This document shows positions 13,306-15,023 of a DNA stretch of 15,023 nt, in pieces. The notes under the pieces were generated by a model. It made no database searches and was not told the DNA's origin. It saw nothing but the letters and a program-made list of their open reading frames with translations. The DNA lies in contig JAGDBW010000122.1 of NCBI GenBank assembly GCA_017958845.1, forward strand, positions 1 through 15,023, given 5' to 3'. The position numbers and the translations under genes are program-made. Each line of letters begins with the position of its first letter. The stretch's first letter is position 1. The stretch is from Clostridia bacterium. Its GTDB lineage: Bacteria; Bacillota; Clostridia; Oscillospirales; CAG-272.

Positions 13306-14241
13306 ATGAAAATAAAAGCTTTTTGTCTTTTGATAATCCTCTGTCTGTTTCTTCTTTGCATACCGTTGTCGTCCTGCCAACAAACCGATACGACAGAAAA
13401 AAGCACCACCGTGATAGCAAATACCGAAAGCAACAGTTCTGTCTGGAGGAGAGTCACATACGAGTTCGGATCGATCAAAGATATCGAAATTTATGCGCGC
13501 ACACAGTCTGCCGACCCGGCCGATTATCCCGACACCGCCGCTTCAACCATCAACAGTCTCGTTTCCCGTTCAACCACAATAGGTATATATGATCCGGTCG
13601 AGCAAACGTTCATAGAAGTTCATCAGGTCAATGTCGTAGAAGACTATGGTTACAAATCTCTGTTTGACCTGTTTGATACCGACGAAGATTCTTTTGAGAG
13701 TGCCTACGCCATCCTAAGTCCGCTTCTGGACGGAGTTTATAATGTCATATATACATTCGTGACAGATGACGCAAGAGTGTCAGTTTCCTCAGTGTTTCTT
13801 GCCGGCACGGACACCCTCGATACATTGCAAAAGATGTCGGGGGTCATGTTCTTTCCTGATGATATCTTGGTGATCGACGGAAAAGCCCACCAAATCAACA
13901 ACTTTCTGCATACGAGAACGCCATTGCAGCTTCCCGACAAAGTCGTCACATACGGAGAAGAAGATAGTATACAAAACGCGCTGGTTGTTCGTGATACTGA
14001 TGTCGGACAGGTTGTCTATTGGGTCGAGGACGGGTTTAAACATTGCGCCTATATTCAAGTCGATGGTTTTCTTGTCACCGTCCACTATGCTGCAGAAGCC
14101 GATACATTGACCCGCTTAGACTTTGATCGGTTCTTATCCACTCCAAAATACGCCCCCTTCGCCGCCCTCTTCTCCGAGGACGACGCGGTCTTTGAGGCGG
14201 CGATGGAGCGCCTGACGGGCGGCCCTGCTCTCGAAGATTGA
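13306..14241 (+). CDS. Putative lipoprotein of unknown function, first of a tandem pair
   Basis: A 311-residue protein with a lipoprotein signal peptide: basic MKIK, a hydrophobic core at about 5-20 and lipobox LSSC with Cys24 as the lipidated residue. A Ser/Thr-rich linker (25-45) precedes a domain I do not recognise. It should be anchored to the outer face of the membrane. The fragment VTYEFGSIKDIEIYARTQS and a later YIQVDGFLVTV resemble parts of the next gene product. The ATG at 13306 has GAAGGAG seven bases upstream. Sampled GC is about 40%, far below the roughly 68% of the U32 gene, but the last 30 or so codons (14150-14235) jump to about 72%. It is preceded by the predicted structured RNA. 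Confidence 0.85.
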   Translation: MKIKAFCLLIILCLFLLCIPLSSCQQTDTTEKSTTVIANTESNSSVWRRVTYEFGSIKDIEIYARTQSADPADYPDTAASTINSLVSRSTTIGIYDPVEQTFIEVHQVNVVEDYGYKSLFDLFDTDEDSFESAYAILSPLLDGVYNVIYTFVTDDARVSVSSVFLAGTDTLDTLQKMSGVMFFPDDILVIDGKAHQINNFLHTRTPLQLPDKVVTYGEEDSIQNALVVRDTDVGQVVYWVEDGFKHCAYIQVDGFLVTVHYAAEADTLTRLDFDRFLSTPKYAPFAALFSEDDAVFEAAMERLTGGPALED

Positions 14242-14288
14242 TCGCCTTTTTCCGCAAGACAGAATGTCACAGAAAGGTGGCTTTAAAC

Positions 14289-15023
14289 ATGAAAAAAAGA
14301 GTGTTTTTACCGTTGATTCTTTTGTTGAGCGTTGTATGTTCTTGTATGTTTTCCACATCTTGTCACAGCGGCGAAGAACAACGGCAAACGACCGAAGAAG
14401 TGAAAAGCCAAAGCGAAAACGACCATTCCGAAGTGGCAGAGGGCGATCTGGTGGTGTATGAGTTTAGGTCGATGCAGGATATGCACACCTATATTACCAC
14501 CGGCTCCACCGATTCGGACGATTATCAATACCCCGGCGGCATCCTCTTTAACCAAACGGCGGCAGAACGCGCACGCGAGTACGGCTACCGGCCGTTGTGG
14601 CAGTATTTTGACATTGATCCGGAACAATATGAGCGCAACGTATGCGGTTTCAGTTTTGATGCCGACAGACCCCGTATTCTCCATACGGTCTATTGCATGG
14701 ATGAGATCGGCGTTTCATTGATCGCGGCCTCTCAGTATTATAGAGAGGGGTTGCCCTGTTTATTTGATTACTATGTGGCATTCTATGGGGACGAAGTTCT
14801 TCGCCCGACCGAGACCGAAAGCGACATGGTGCTGTTTTCAAACAGAAAAGAGGTAGAAAACGGCTACATTCGCAGAGAATACGGCGACTCATACGTACTG
14901 TATCGTATCACAGACGGAAAGTTTGTATCGTTCGCGTATGTGGTTGACGGCGCGCTGTTGACGATTCGTCAGATTCATCTTACGACAGATATGACCCACC
15001 GGGATTTGGGAGAGATCACGACC
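14289..15023 (+). CDS. Putative lipoprotein of unknown function, second of a tandem pair (cut by window end)
   Basis: Open from the ATG at 14289 to the window edge, 245 codons without a stop, so the C-terminus is missing. MKKR and a hydrophobic stretch start a lipoprotein-like signal. The lipid cysteine is ambiguous: VCSC (Cys19) or STSC (Cys25), the latter with an unusual -3 residue. A charged Glu/Gln/Ser-rich linker follows. VVYEFRSMQDMHTYITTGST and, near the edge, AYVVDGALLTIRQ align by eye with the first lipoprotein, suggesting paralogues. AAAGGTGG lies about eight bases before the ATG. It begins 47 nt after the first gene with no terminator seen, so the two are probably co-transcribed. 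No function is recognised. Confidence 0.82.
   Translation, partial: MKKRVFLPLILLLSVVCSCMFSTSCHSGEEQRQTTEEVKSQSENDHSEVAEGDLVVYEFRSMQDMHTYITTGSTDSDDYQYPGGILFNQTAAERAREYGYRPLWQYFDIDPEQYERNVCGFSFDADRPRILHTVYCMDEIGVSLIAASQYYREGLPCLFDYYVAFYGDEVLRPTETESDMVLFSNRKEVENGYIRREYGDSYVLYRITDGKFVSFAYVVDGALLTIRQIHLTTDMTHRDLGEITT

Overview
The window looks like a chromosomal stretch from a high-GC member of the Bacillota, most likely class Clostridia (Oscillospiraceae-like). This is an inference from gene content and order: tig-clpP, the rplS/lepB/rbgA/rnhB/yraN neighbourhood, a DUF1540 protein, an archaeal-type phosphoglycerate mutase-like protein and a U32 'peptidase', together with purine-rich Shine-Dalgarno sites and sigma-A-type promoters with 17-nt spacers. 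Sampled coding lines in the housekeeping part run near 68% GC. I saw no tRNA, rRNA, CRISPR array, insertion sequence or phage gene.

Layout. 1-275 is a gene-free, A/C-rich spacer. 276-2192 (minus) is tig then clpP, read from a good promoter at 2277-2305. 2405-3148 (minus) is a calcineurin-type phosphoesterase, divergent from a four-cysteine DUF1540 protein (3230-3427, plus) whose 3' end overlaps thrC. 3417-7914 (minus) reads, in transcription order, rbgA, rnhB, yraN, an M19 dipeptidase-like gene and thrC. lepB lies upstream of these behind an unusual 305-nt spacer. 9102-10307 (minus) is an ApgM/'proposed homoserine kinase' type gene. rplS (plus) is divergent from it and has a structured leader. 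A strong bidirectional terminator separates rplS from a convergent HIT-family gene (minus), which is divergent from a U32-family gene (plus).

The right end differs. 12770-13043 is T-poor spacer with a 20-nt direct repeat. A consensus-like promoter at 13044-13072 then precedes about 175 nt of apparently structured, untranslated RNA that ends in an intrinsic terminator. Downstream are two tandem, apparently paralogous lipoprotein genes, the second cut by the window edge, in DNA of about 40% GC. This RNA plus lipoprotein cassette is the best candidate here for something undescribed.

How the genes work together. Trigger factor and ClpP belong to protein folding and turnover. L19, RbgA, RNase HII, YraN and the U32 enzyme belong to ribosome assembly, nucleic-acid maintenance and RNA modification. 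LepB processes exported proteins. ThrC and the ApgM-like protein may act in sequence in threonine synthesis if the latter is a homoserine kinase. Most genes are on the minus strand, and several spacers are A/C-rich on the plus strand whatever the gene direction, which fits the minus strand being the leading strand (inference).
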